Assembly: GCA_014378085.1 (NCBI GenBank) | Contig: JACMOJ010000289.1 | Coordinates: 1 to 5,434, forward strand | Length of the DNA: 5,434 nt | Direction: 5' to 3' | Source of the DNA: Burkholderiales bacterium | Lineage (GTDB): Bacteria; Pseudomonadota; Gammaproteobacteria; Burkholderiales; Usitatibacteraceae | In this document: positions 1 through 5,434 of the stretch, one piece after another | Layout of the letters: every line of letters begins with the position of its first letter | Position numbering within the stretch: the first letter of the stretch is position 1 | Translations under genes and position numbers: made by a program | The notes under the pieces: generated by a model | The model's database searches: none | Told to the model about the DNA's origin: nothing | Seen by the model: only the letters and a program-made list of their open reading frames with translations

Positions 1-120
<120 letters not shown>

Positions 121-138
121 CACCCTGCGCTTACCCGC

Positions 139-1095
139 TTACGAATGTGCGCCGATTAGCGCACCGACGTGGGCCGCCGCGCTCGATCCTAACGCAGTGA
201 GGTTGTAGCCCCCTTCCAGCGCAGATACCACCCGGCCTTGGGCGTACAGCGCCGCGATTGTTAGAATTTCCTGCGTGATCCACACATAGTCGTCTTCGAC
301 CAAATCTAAATAGGCGAGTGGATCATCGCGGTGTGCGTCAAACCCAGCCGAAATGATGATGAGTTCTGGTTTGAACGTATGCAGTGCGGGAAACCAGCTC
401 GCGGTGATTGCGCGGCGGAATGCATCGCTGCCGGTTCGCGCCGCAAGCGGTGTCGGAATAATGTGGGCGTTACCGGTGTCAGCACCAGTACCGGGATAAT
501 ACGGGTGCTGAAACGACGAACACAGCATCACACGGTCGTCATCATGGAAGATATTTTCGGTGCCGTTGCCGTGGTGGACGTCAAAATCCAGAATAGCGAC
601 GCGAGAAAGCCCGTAGACGTCGATCGCGTGTCTGGCACCGACGGCGACATTATTAAAGATGCAAAACCCCATGGCTTGGTCGTAAGTCGCGTGGTGCCCG
701 CACGGACGCACCGCACAAAAAGCATTCCGATTAGTGCCCGACATCACCCGGTCAACCCCCTCCACCACTGCACCGGCCGCGCGGCGGGCGGCTTCCAGAG
801 AATAGATGTTCATTGATGTGTCGGGGTCGAGGTAGGCGTAGTCGTGTGTCGGTGCCGCCGCAAAAATCGACGCAACGTAGTCAGGGTCATGCGCCGCCGC
901 AAGCGCGGTTTCGGTGGCAAGGGGCGCATCCACCCGCTGCATTTGTTTGCTTAAGCCGGCATTTTCTAGCGCGTTTAACACCGCATAGAGACGCGAAGGT
1001 GATTCGGGGTGGTGCGGCCCCATCTCGTGCTGAAGGCAGACCGGATGTGTGATCAGAGCAGATAACGGGGCGGATTTGTCGTTGTTTTCTCGCAT
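139..1095 (-). CDS. Histone deacetylase-like zinc amidohydrolase (AcuC/AphA/HDAC superfamily)
   Basis: The 318-residue product is a full-length single-domain arginase/deacetylase-fold enzyme, expected to be cytoplasmic since no signal peptide or membrane segment is seen. Family motifs appear in order: HPESPSRL near residue 30; the catalytic His pair in PCGHHAT (H134, H135); DFDVHHGNGT with Asp170 and zinc ligands Asp172 and His174; SAGFDAH with the third zinc ligand Asp253; and LEGGYNL with the transition-state Tyr297. All residues needed for catalysis are present. Known family members remove acetyl or similar acyl groups from lysine side chains, polyamines or related amides; the substrate here cannot be told from sequence. 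The start is uncertain. ATG at 1093-1095 is chosen, but an in-frame GTG at 1111-1113 would add six residues, and neither has a recognisable Shine-Dalgarno sequence. The gene is divergent from moxR and convergent with upp, so it is probably transcribed alone. Confidence 0.93.
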   Translation of the reverse strand: MRENNDKSAPLSALITHPVCLQHEMGPHHPESPSRLYAVLNALENAGLSKQMQRVDAPLATETALAAAHDPDYVASIFAAAPTHDYAYLDPDTSMNIYSLEAARRAAGAVVEGVDRVMSGTNRNAFCAVRPCGHHATYDQAMGFCIFNNVAVGARHAIDVYGLSRVAILDFDVHHGNGTENIFHDDDRVMLCSSFQHPYYPGTGADTGNAHIIPTPLAARTGSDAFRRAITASWFPALHTFKPELIIISAGFDAHRDDPLAYLDLVEDDYVWITQEILTIAALYAQGRVVSALEGGYNLTALGSSAAAHVGALIGAHS

Positions 1096-1231
1096 GGGGT
1101 GGCACCAGAGCACATAAACTTTTATTGACGGCGACGGTCTTAACTCACTACTTTAGCGCCATCGGGGCCACCGCGACCAGAAGACATGCAATGCACACTG
1201 GCGCACCCTGGCTAGGGCGGCAGGTATGACG

Positions 1232-1246
1232 CGATTACGCTAATCG
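1232..1246. repeat. Short perfect inverted repeat upstream of moxR (possible operator)
   Basis: CGATTA and TAATCG form a perfect 6-base inverted repeat around a CGC centre, 57 bases before the moxR ATG. Dyads of this size are typical of sites for dimeric repressors or activators, and the position in a divergent intergenic region suits such a role. There is no T-run after it, so it is not a terminator. A 6-base dyad can also arise by chance; no regulator is encoded nearby to support the idea. Confidence 0.3.
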
Positions 1247-1287
1247 GCTGAAGCACATTCATTTGTCGGTATCGCACAAGGTAAACT

Positions 1288-1294
1288 GGGGAAA
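1288..1294 (+). promoter_or_regulatory. Probable ribosome binding site for moxR
   Basis: The purine stretch GGGGAAA ends nine bases before the ATG at 1304. It is an imperfect Shine-Dalgarno match, but it is the only purine-rich element near the gene start and it supports ATG 1304 (or the in-frame ATG at 1313) as the initiator. An in-frame stop at 1241 excludes a much longer protein. Confidence 0.5.
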
Positions 1295-1303
1295 CAACTT
1301 TTT

Positions 1304-2344
1304 ATGGCTGTTATGCTCGCTGAAAACAAACATCTTCCAAACGAAGAATCACCCCTCTCCGGCGCGCAAGGGCGGGGGGGACGGGAGGCACGGGAGGGAA
1401 GCAACGCGCGTGACACCCAGGACGCGCACGTCGCCATTCGCAACGTCATCACCCAAGCCGGCGAGATCATCCTCGGCAAAGAGGCGCAAATTCGGATGGC
1501 CATCGCCTGCATCCTGGCGCGCGGGCACTTGCTGATCGAAGATGTCCCGGGCGTCGGCAAAACCACCCTCTCCCATGTCATCGCCAGCCTGTTGGGCTTG
1601 CAATACCAACGTATCCAGTTCACTAGCGACTTACTACCGGCGGACATTGTTGGTGTGTCGATCTTTGATCGCGAATCGTCGACCTTTCGTTTCCATTCGG
1701 GCCCTATCTTCTCGCAAGTGATTCTGGCCGACGAAATCAACCGTGCTAGTCCTAAAGCGCAGTCGGCTTTGTTAGAAGCCATGGAAGAGCATCAGGTGAC
1801 GGCAGACGGTAAAACCATGTCGTTGCCGGAGCCGTTTTTTGTCATCGCGACCCAAAATCCTTCACATCAGATTGGCACCTTCCCACTTCCCGAATCACAA
1901 CTCGACCGTTTCCTTATGCGCATCAGCTTGGGTTATCCGGATCAATCAGCAGAACGCGCGTTGCTAAAAGGCGAAGACCGCCGCGCAATGGTCGCGCGCG
2001 TGAAACCGGCCATGTCGGTTACCCAGCTCGTCTCGCTCCAACAGGAAGTTACAGGTGTACACGTGTCCGACGCCCTCATTGATTACGTACAAGCCTTGGT
2101 CAACCACACCCGCGACTCGGCACATTTTGAAATGGGGCTTTCACCTCGCGCCGGTCTCGCGTTACTGCGCGCCGCACAGGCTTGGGCGTTATTGTCAGGC
2201 CGTAAGCTGGTGTTGCCAGAAGACGTCCAGACGGTTGCGCCAGCGGTGGTTGGCCATCGACTACGCGCGGTCTCGGGCAAGGGCAGCACGTCGAAATCCA
2301 TCGATCCAGCACAAGACTTGATTCAGTCGGTACCGATCCCTTAA
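1304..2344 (+). CDS. MoxR-family AAA+ ATPase
   Basis: The 346-residue cytoplasmic protein has the full MoxR layout. Walker A is EDVPGVGKTT (Lys86, Thr87), Walker B is VILADEINRA (Asp143, Glu144), sensor 1 is IATQNP (Asn185), the arginine-finger region is LDRF (Arg202), and sensor 2 is GLSPRAG (Arg282). The C-terminal lid ends in the usual form after HRLRAV. MoxR proteins are hexameric AAA+ chaperone-like ATPases thought to help assemble or activate partner complexes, typically with DUF58 or vWA proteins encoded next to them, as here. The conserved domain begins near residue 42. Residues 1-41 are an unusual extension rich in Gly, Arg, Ser and Glu, encoded by DNA with a G7 run. No in-frame start lies beyond residue 4 before the core, so the extension is probably translated, unless a base error shifts the frame. 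The gene is first in the + strand cluster. Confidence 0.95.
   Translation: MAVMLAENKHLPNEESPLSGAQGRGGREAREGSNARDTQDAHVAIRNVITQAGEIILGKEAQIRMAIACILARGHLLIEDVPGVGKTTLSHVIASLLGLQYQRIQFTSDLLPADIVGVSIFDRESSTFRFHSGPIFSQVILADEINRASPKAQSALLEAMEEHQVTADGKTMSLPEPFFVIATQNPSHQIGTFPLPESQLDRFLMRISLGYPDQSAERALLKGEDRRAMVARVKPAMSVTQLVSLQQEVTGVHVSDALIDYVQALVNHTRDSAHFEMGLSPRAGLALLRAAQAWALLSGRKLVLPEDVQTVAPAVVGHRLRAVSGKGSTSKSIDPAQDLIQSVPIP
1352..1379 (+). other. Potential GC-rich hairpin with G7 run inside the 5' end of moxR
   Basis: CCCCTCTCC at 1352-1360 can pair with GGCGGGGGG at 1371-1379 around a ten-base loop, with one mismatch and one G-T wobble. The second arm runs into seven consecutive G at 1374-1380. 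The hairpin begins 48 bases after the moxR ATG and encodes part of the low-complexity N-terminal extension. Base composition differs from the rest of the gene. It resembles the CCTCTCC/GGGAGAGG type of intergenic repeat found in several proteobacteria, but the match is imperfect and no second copy is present in this window. A function in mRNA folding or slippage is speculation. Confidence 0.35.
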
Positions 2345-2405
2345 CCGAAACACCCTCTTCCCCTTTTCGTTTGTACCCTTTCGACTTCGTCTGCACAACC
2401 AAAAA

Positions 2406-2570
2406 ATGAAAACACTCTTTTCTGTCTCTAATGTTTGCGCCGGGTTATTTTGTGCCTTGTTGTTATCGAAGGTCGGCAACGCACAGCCGTGTGAGAGTGA
2501 AGCATTCGGCGCAGAACTTAATTGTGCGAGTTGTGCCGGCGAATTGACCATCCCGCCAGCCGCGAAGTAA
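2406..2570 (+). CDS. Putative small secreted Cys-containing protein, 54 residues
   Basis: This ATG-to-TAA frame encodes 54 residues with the shape of an exported protein. A short basic start (MKTLF) is followed by a hydrophobic core at about residues 7-20 (ending LFCALLL), then a polar stretch ending GNA and a plausible signal peptidase I site after Ala26. The predicted mature part is about 28 residues starting QPCESEAF, with cysteines 29, 40 and 43; the last two form a CASC (CxxC) motif. No lipobox is seen. I do not recognise a family. It lies 61 bases after the moxR stop and 58 bases before the DUF58 start, in the same direction, so it may be co-transcribed. Against it: it is short and has no clear Shine-Dalgarno sequence, only an A-run before the ATG. 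It may be a genuine periplasmic peptide, perhaps related to the envelope role of the cluster, or a chance ORF. Confidence 0.5.
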   Translation: MKTLFSVSNVCAGLFCALLLSKVGNAQPCESEAFGAELNCASCAGELTIPPAAK

Positions 2571-2574
2571 GCCG

Positions 2575-2607
2575 CCCCCTCCCCGCTTCCCTCCTCCCCG
2601 CCTCCCC
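2575..2607 (-). other. C-rich tract; G-quadruplex motif on the minus strand
   Basis: Five C-runs of three or more bases (2575-2579, 2581-2584, 2589-2591, 2596-2599, 2604-2607) are separated by spacers of one to four bases. Read on the minus strand, this fits the standard G-quadruplex pattern of four or more G3+ runs with loops of seven or fewer; the plus strand could form an i-motif. The tract fills most of the 58 bases between the small ORF and the DUF58 start. The G-rich strand is the template strand for the cluster, so a folded structure could slow transcription; the mRNA itself would be C-rich and would not form an RNA quadruplex. Folding in vivo is not shown by sequence. Confidence 0.55.
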
Positions 2608-2628
2608 GCGCAACATAAGCCTCTGCCC

Positions 2629-3624
2629 ATGGGTGACTTTGCTTTTGCCCTCCGGCAACGCATTTCGGATTGGATTTTCCGCGCGCGTATTCCCGAGCAA
2701 CCGCCGGTGGTTTTAACGCAAAGGCGTATCTTTATCATCCCCACACGCACCGGCTACTTCTTCGCCTTCGTGTTGGTGCTGCTCCTCATCGCATCCGTAA
2801 ATTACGCTTTGTCGCTCGGTTTCCTGTTGACATTTTTACTTGCCAGCATGGGCGGGATGTCGATGCTGCATACCTTCCGTAATCTGGCGCGGCTGTCTAT
2901 CTCCCCCGGCCGTGCCGAGCCTACTTTCGCGGGTGACATTGCCCACTTTCATTTGGTGTTGCAAAACCCGGGCGTGGCGCGTTTTTCGGTTGGCGTCAAA
3001 CGCGCCAAACTGCGCGATGCCGAGCCCACGTTTGGCGATATTGCGCCACGCGGTAACGCTGGGAGCAGTAATTTATCGTTGAGCATGATGGCTGAATCGC
3101 GCGGATATATGCCATGCGGCCGCCTCGAGATTTTCACCGAATACCCTGTCGGGCTGTTCCATGCATGGTCCTATGTCGATTTTGGCATGCGCTGTTTGGT
3201 GTACCCGAAGCCCGACCCCGGTGCGGGGGCGCTGCCGATATCGGCGACCGGCAACGGCGAAGGCAATATCCCGGTCGCCGGTGATGAAGAGTTTCAATCG
3301 TTACGCGCCTACCGCGCCGGCGACACCTTGCGGCAAATCGCGTGGAAAGCGTTCGCCCGTGAGCAAGGCCTGTTGGTCAAAGAGTTCGGCACTACCACCA
3401 GCGCCGACCTTTGGCTGGACTACGCCGCACTCACCGGTTTCGGTGCCGAACAGCGGCTTGCGCGCTTGACGTGGTGGGTGCTCGAAGGCGAACGCGCGTT
3501 GGTACCCTACGGCCTGAAACTTCCCGGCATCACCATCCAACCGTCGATGGGTCGCCAGCACCGCGATCAGTGTCTTGAACGATTGGCGCTATTTGGCCTC
3601 GCAGACGGAACCAATCCACAATGA
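2629..3624 (+). CDS. DUF58 family membrane protein, partner of MoxR and TgpA
   Basis: The 331-residue product starts with a basic cytoplasmic segment (about 1-40) followed by two closely spaced membrane helices (about 41-58 and 60-79). A beta-rich region (about 85-190) ends in the characteristic EYPVGLFHAWSYVD and VYPKP. The DUF58 signature follows at 221-253: EFQSLRAYRAGDTLRQIAWK, then AR...LLVKEF. DUF58 proteins are usually encoded beside moxR and are thought to be targets or adaptors of the ATPase; the biochemical role is unsettled. DUF58 is related to vWA domains, but the metal-binding DxSxS is not seen: the corresponding place reads LWLDYAAL. ATG 2629 is the only reasonable start, because no other in-frame start exists back to the stop at 2545, yet it has no Shine-Dalgarno sequence and follows a C-rich tract. 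Its stop overlaps the start of the transglutaminase gene (ATGA), implying coupled translation. Confidence 0.93.
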   Translation: MGDFAFALRQRISDWIFRARIPEQPPVVLTQRRIFIIPTRTGYFFAFVLVLLLIASVNYALSLGFLLTFLLASMGGMSMLHTFRNLARLSISPGRAEPTFAGDIAHFHLVLQNPGVARFSVGVKRAKLRDAEPTFGDIAPRGNAGSSNLSLSMMAESRGYMPCGRLEIFTEYPVGLFHAWSYVDFGMRCLVYPKPDPGAGALPISATGNGEGNIPVAGDEEFQSLRAYRAGDTLRQIAWKAFAREQGLLVKEFGTTTSADLWLDYAALTGFGAEQRLARLTWWVLEGERALVPYGLKLPGITIQPSMGRQHRDQCLERLALFGLADGTNPQ

Positions 3625-5434
3625 TCAACAGCGGTGCACTCACGCTTGCAAATATCACCTGGCTGGTGGCCGCAATGGGGTTTGTGATCGCCCCGCATGT
3701 GCAGCGATTGCCGTGGTGGGCTTCTGCTGTCTGCCTCGCCGCTGGCGCGTGGCGCTGGTGGATTGCGCGTAATGGCCTGCGTACGCCGGGTTGGTTAATC
3801 ATGGGCGGCATTGCCTTTGCCATCACCGCCGGTGCATTCCTCGAATATCGCAAATTGTTTGGTCGCGAAGTCGGCGTCATGCTGCTGATCGTGATGCTCT
3901 GCTTGAAGTTGCTTGAGATGCGTATGAAGCGCGACGCCATGGTGGTCATTTTCTTGGGCTTCTTCCTCGCGCTGACCAACTTCTTGTATTCACAGACCAT
4001 TCTCATGGGCGGCTACATGCTGGTCTGTGTCTGGCTGCTGATCGCCACGCTGATCGGTTTTAACCGCATCAACAGTGAGCCCACTATCCGTGATCGCCTA
4101 GCGCCAGCCGGTTGGCTGCTGCTGCAATCGATTCCGATGATGATCGTGTTCTTTTTCCTGTTTCCGCGCGTCAGTGGCCCGCTGTGGAGTACGCCGCAGG
4201 ATGGGCAGGCGCGTACCGGATTGTCCGATAGCATGGCACCCGGCGACATTTCAAAACTCTCGCAGTCCGACGCCGTGGCGTTCCGTGTGGAGTTTGAAGG
4301 GGCGGTGCCAAACAGCACCGATCTCTATTGGCGCGGGCCGGTGCTCGGGCAGCAGTCCGGACGCGGTTGGCGGATGTACGATTCATTACCGGTGGCGCAA
4401 TTCAATTACACCGCGCTGAGTCCGGAAGTGAAGTATCGCGTCACCATGCAGCCGCACAACAAGACGTGGCTGTTCGCCTTGGATATTCCCAGCAGCATGC
4501 CGCCTAACGCTTTAATGCTTACCGACTATCAAATGCGCGCCACAGAGCCGGTCAACTCGCTTAAAGCCTACAGCATCGGCTCGCACCTCAATTACCGCAT
4601 CGAAGCTGACGGCTCACCCGCTGAGCTCCAAAAGTATCTCAACTTCAATAGCCACATCAATCCGCGAACCATCGCCTTTGGCAAAGACATGCGCCAAAAG
4701 TACCCTGACGCAAAAGTGCTCATCGAAGAATTGATGAAGATGTATAACCGCGAGTTCACCTACACCTTGGAGCCACCGCCATTGGGCGAGAATCCGATGG
4801 ACGAATTCTTGTTTGGCACCAAACTCGGATTCTGTGAACACTACGCCGGTAGCTTTGCGCTCATCATGCGCGCCGCCGGTGTGCCGGCACGTGTCGTCAC
4901 CGGCTACCAAGGCGGCGAAGTCAATCCCGTCAGCCGCATGTTGGTGGTCAGACAAGCCGAGGCGCACGCGTGGACAGAGGTGTGGCTGCCCGACTTGGGC
5001 TGGCTACGCGTCGACCCAACGTTTGCTGTTTCACCGCTTAGGATTAATCGCGGCATGTCGGCCGCACTTGGCCCGGTTGGCGTTTTTGAAAACATGGTGG
5101 AGGCCGACAAGCTCGGCATCCTGCGCAGCCTGGCCTACACGTGGGACGCAGTTAACTCCGAATGGAATCGCTGGGTGGTCGGCTTTAACCAAGACCGCCA
5201 GCGCGGCATGTTTGAAGGGTTTGGAATTCCCGATATCGATTGGCGCACATTGGCCATGTGGCTCATTGGCGGCATCTTCGTAGCCGGTGGCGGCGTGGGA
5301 CTGGTGCTGCTAGCGCTGGCGTATCGAAATCGAAAGTCTCCAGTGGAAGCGGCGTTTGAGCGCTTTTGTGCCCAAATGAGCCGCCAGGGCTTGATTCGCG
5401 CCAATACCGAAGGACCGATTGATTTCTTAAAGCG
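3621..5434 (+). CDS. tgpA: TgpA-like inner-membrane protein with periplasmic transglutaminase domain (3' end outside the window)
   Basis: The frame is open from ATG 3621 to the window edge, giving 604 codons. The N-terminal 185 residues are strongly hydrophobic, with about six or seven membrane helices (roughly 8-25, 32-48, 57-74, 82-99, 105-146, 163-181), ending FFFLFPRVSGPLW. A periplasmic region follows, with the family stretch MAPGDISKLSQSDAVAFR at about 205-222 and YWRGPVLGQQSGRGW. The transglutaminase-like core shows the triad Cys405 (LGFCEHYAGSF), His449 (EAHAWTEVW) and Asp465 (LRVDPTF). A last membrane helix lies at about 544-567, followed by the start of a cytoplasmic DUF4129-like tail (EAAFERFCAQM), cut by the window edge. 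The triad sits one residue from the positions I recall for P. aeruginosa TgpA (PA2873), which is an inner-membrane protein important for viability. The start overlaps the DUF58 stop by four bases. The natural substrate is unknown; an envelope function is inferred. Confidence 0.95.
   Translation, partial: MINSGALTLANITWLVAAMGFVIAPHVQRLPWWASAVCLAAGAWRWWIARNGLRTPGWLIMGGIAFAITAGAFLEYRKLFGREVGVMLLIVMLCLKLLEMRMKRDAMVVIFLGFFLALTNFLYSQTILMGGYMLVCVWLLIATLIGFNRINSEPTIRDRLAPAGWLLLQSIPMMIVFFFLFPRVSGPLWSTPQDGQARTGLSDSMAPGDISKLSQSDAVAFRVEFEGAVPNSTDLYWRGPVLGQQSGRGWRMYDSLPVAQFNYTALSPEVKYRVTMQPHNKTWLFALDIPSSMPPNALMLTDYQMRATEPVNSLKAYSIGSHLNYRIEADGSPAELQKYLNFNSHINPRTIAFGKDMRQKYPDAKVLIEELMKMYNREFTYTLEPPPLGENPMDEFLFGTKLGFCEHYAGSFALIMRAAGVPARVVTGYQGGEVNPVSRMLVVRQAEAHAWTEVWLPDLGWLRVDPTFAVSPLRINRGMSAALGPVGVFENMVEADKLGILRSLAYTWDAVNSEWNRWVVGFNQDRQRGMFEGFGIPDIDWRTLAMWLIGGIFVAGGGVGLVLLALAYRNRKSPVEAAFERFCAQMSRQGLIRANTEGPIDFLK

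Larger units (their letters stand above)
1096..1303. promoter_or_regulatory. Divergent intergenic region between the deacetylase gene and moxR
   Basis: This 208-base stretch separates two genes that point away from each other, so promoters for both must lie here or within the gene starts. No strong sigma-70 pair is visible. The best match towards moxR is TTCATT at 1258-1263 and TAAACT at 1282-1287 with an 18-base spacer, which is weak. Towards the deacetylase gene, the AT-rich patch at about 1105-1125 could carry a -10 element, but no good -35 goes with it. An inverted repeat at 1232-1246 is listed separately. No RNA gene or convincing small ORF was seen. The regulatory role is inferred from gene orientation. 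Confidence 0.5.

Noticed and set aside
147..164. GTGCGC-CGATTA-GCGCAC hairpin at the converging ends of upp and the deacetylase gene, as a bidirectional terminator
   Set aside because: The six-base stem is perfect, but neither side is followed by a T-run, and the stem lies inside the deacetylase coding sequence, so terminator function cannot be supported.
331..816. 161-codon open frame on the plus strand opposite the deacetylase gene
   Set aside because: The opposite strand encodes all catalytic motifs of the deacetylase family; this product resembles no family and is a shadow.
1258..1287. TTCATT - 18 bases - TAAACT as a sigma-70 promoter for moxR
   Set aside because: It matches only three of six and four of six consensus bases, too weak to list as a promoter; it is mentioned only as the best candidate in the intergenic region.
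1240..1782. 180-codon open frame on the minus strand opposite moxR
   Set aside because: It lies almost wholly antisense to the unmistakable MoxR core, its product has no recognisable motif, and it is rich in Ser, Arg and Pro as expected from a reverse-frame shadow.
2261..2551. Minus-strand open frames (96 and 100 codons) covering the moxR end and the following gap
   Set aside because: The products are low-complexity and match no family I know, and the plus-strand small ORF with a signal peptide explains the gap better.
3530..4006. 158-codon minus-strand open frame across the DUF58-tgpA junction
   Set aside because: It is antisense to two well-supported, overlapping genes and shows no domain or start signal.
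4614..4967. 117-codon minus-strand open frame opposite the transglutaminase core
   Set aside because: The plus strand here encodes the catalytic Cys and His regions; the minus-strand product has no recognisable motif.

Overview
The window reads as an ordinary stretch of bacterial chromosome, moderately GC-rich and probably from a gammaproteobacterium. The inference rests on the MoxR / DUF58 / TgpA gene order, which matches the cluster known from Pseudomonas aeruginosa (PA2875-PA2874-PA2873), and on the proteobacterial flavour of the Upp and histone-deacetylase-like sequences. No genus can be named from the sequence alone. No rRNA, tRNA, CRISPR array, insertion sequence or prophage gene is visible.

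Layout. Positions 1-120 are the last 39 codons of uracil phosphoribosyltransferase (upp, + strand). It converges on a histone-deacetylase-like amidohydrolase gene (139-1095, - strand), with only 18 bases between the two stop codons. A 208-base divergent intergenic region (1096-1303) separates that gene from a + strand cluster. The cluster consists of a MoxR-type AAA+ ATPase (1304-2344), a very small putative secreted cysteine-containing protein (2406-2570), a DUF58 membrane protein (2629-3624), and a TgpA-like membrane transglutaminase (3621 to beyond the window end). The DUF58 and transglutaminase genes overlap by four bases (ATGA), so they are probably translationally coupled.

How the genes work together. 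MoxR ATPases coupled to DUF58 proteins are thought to act as chaperone or assembly machines. In the Pseudomonas cluster the third partner is an inner-membrane protein with a periplasmic transglutaminase domain that is important for viability. The three genes here look intact as far as they are visible: Walker A and B, sensor residues, the DUF58 core, and a Cys-His-Asp triad are all present. A cell-envelope role is therefore the best inference, but the substrate is unknown. The Upp and deacetylase genes appear to be unrelated neighbours.

The less ordinary content lies between and at the edges of these genes. It includes the 54-residue signal-peptide-bearing ORF between moxR and the DUF58 gene, followed by a C-rich tract whose opposite strand fits a G-quadruplex pattern. 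The DUF58 start has no visible Shine-Dalgarno sequence. The MoxR N-terminus is an extended low-complexity segment whose DNA contains a G7 run and a potential hairpin. A clean 15-base inverted repeat sits upstream of moxR. I found no convincing sign of a wholly new defence or mobile system.
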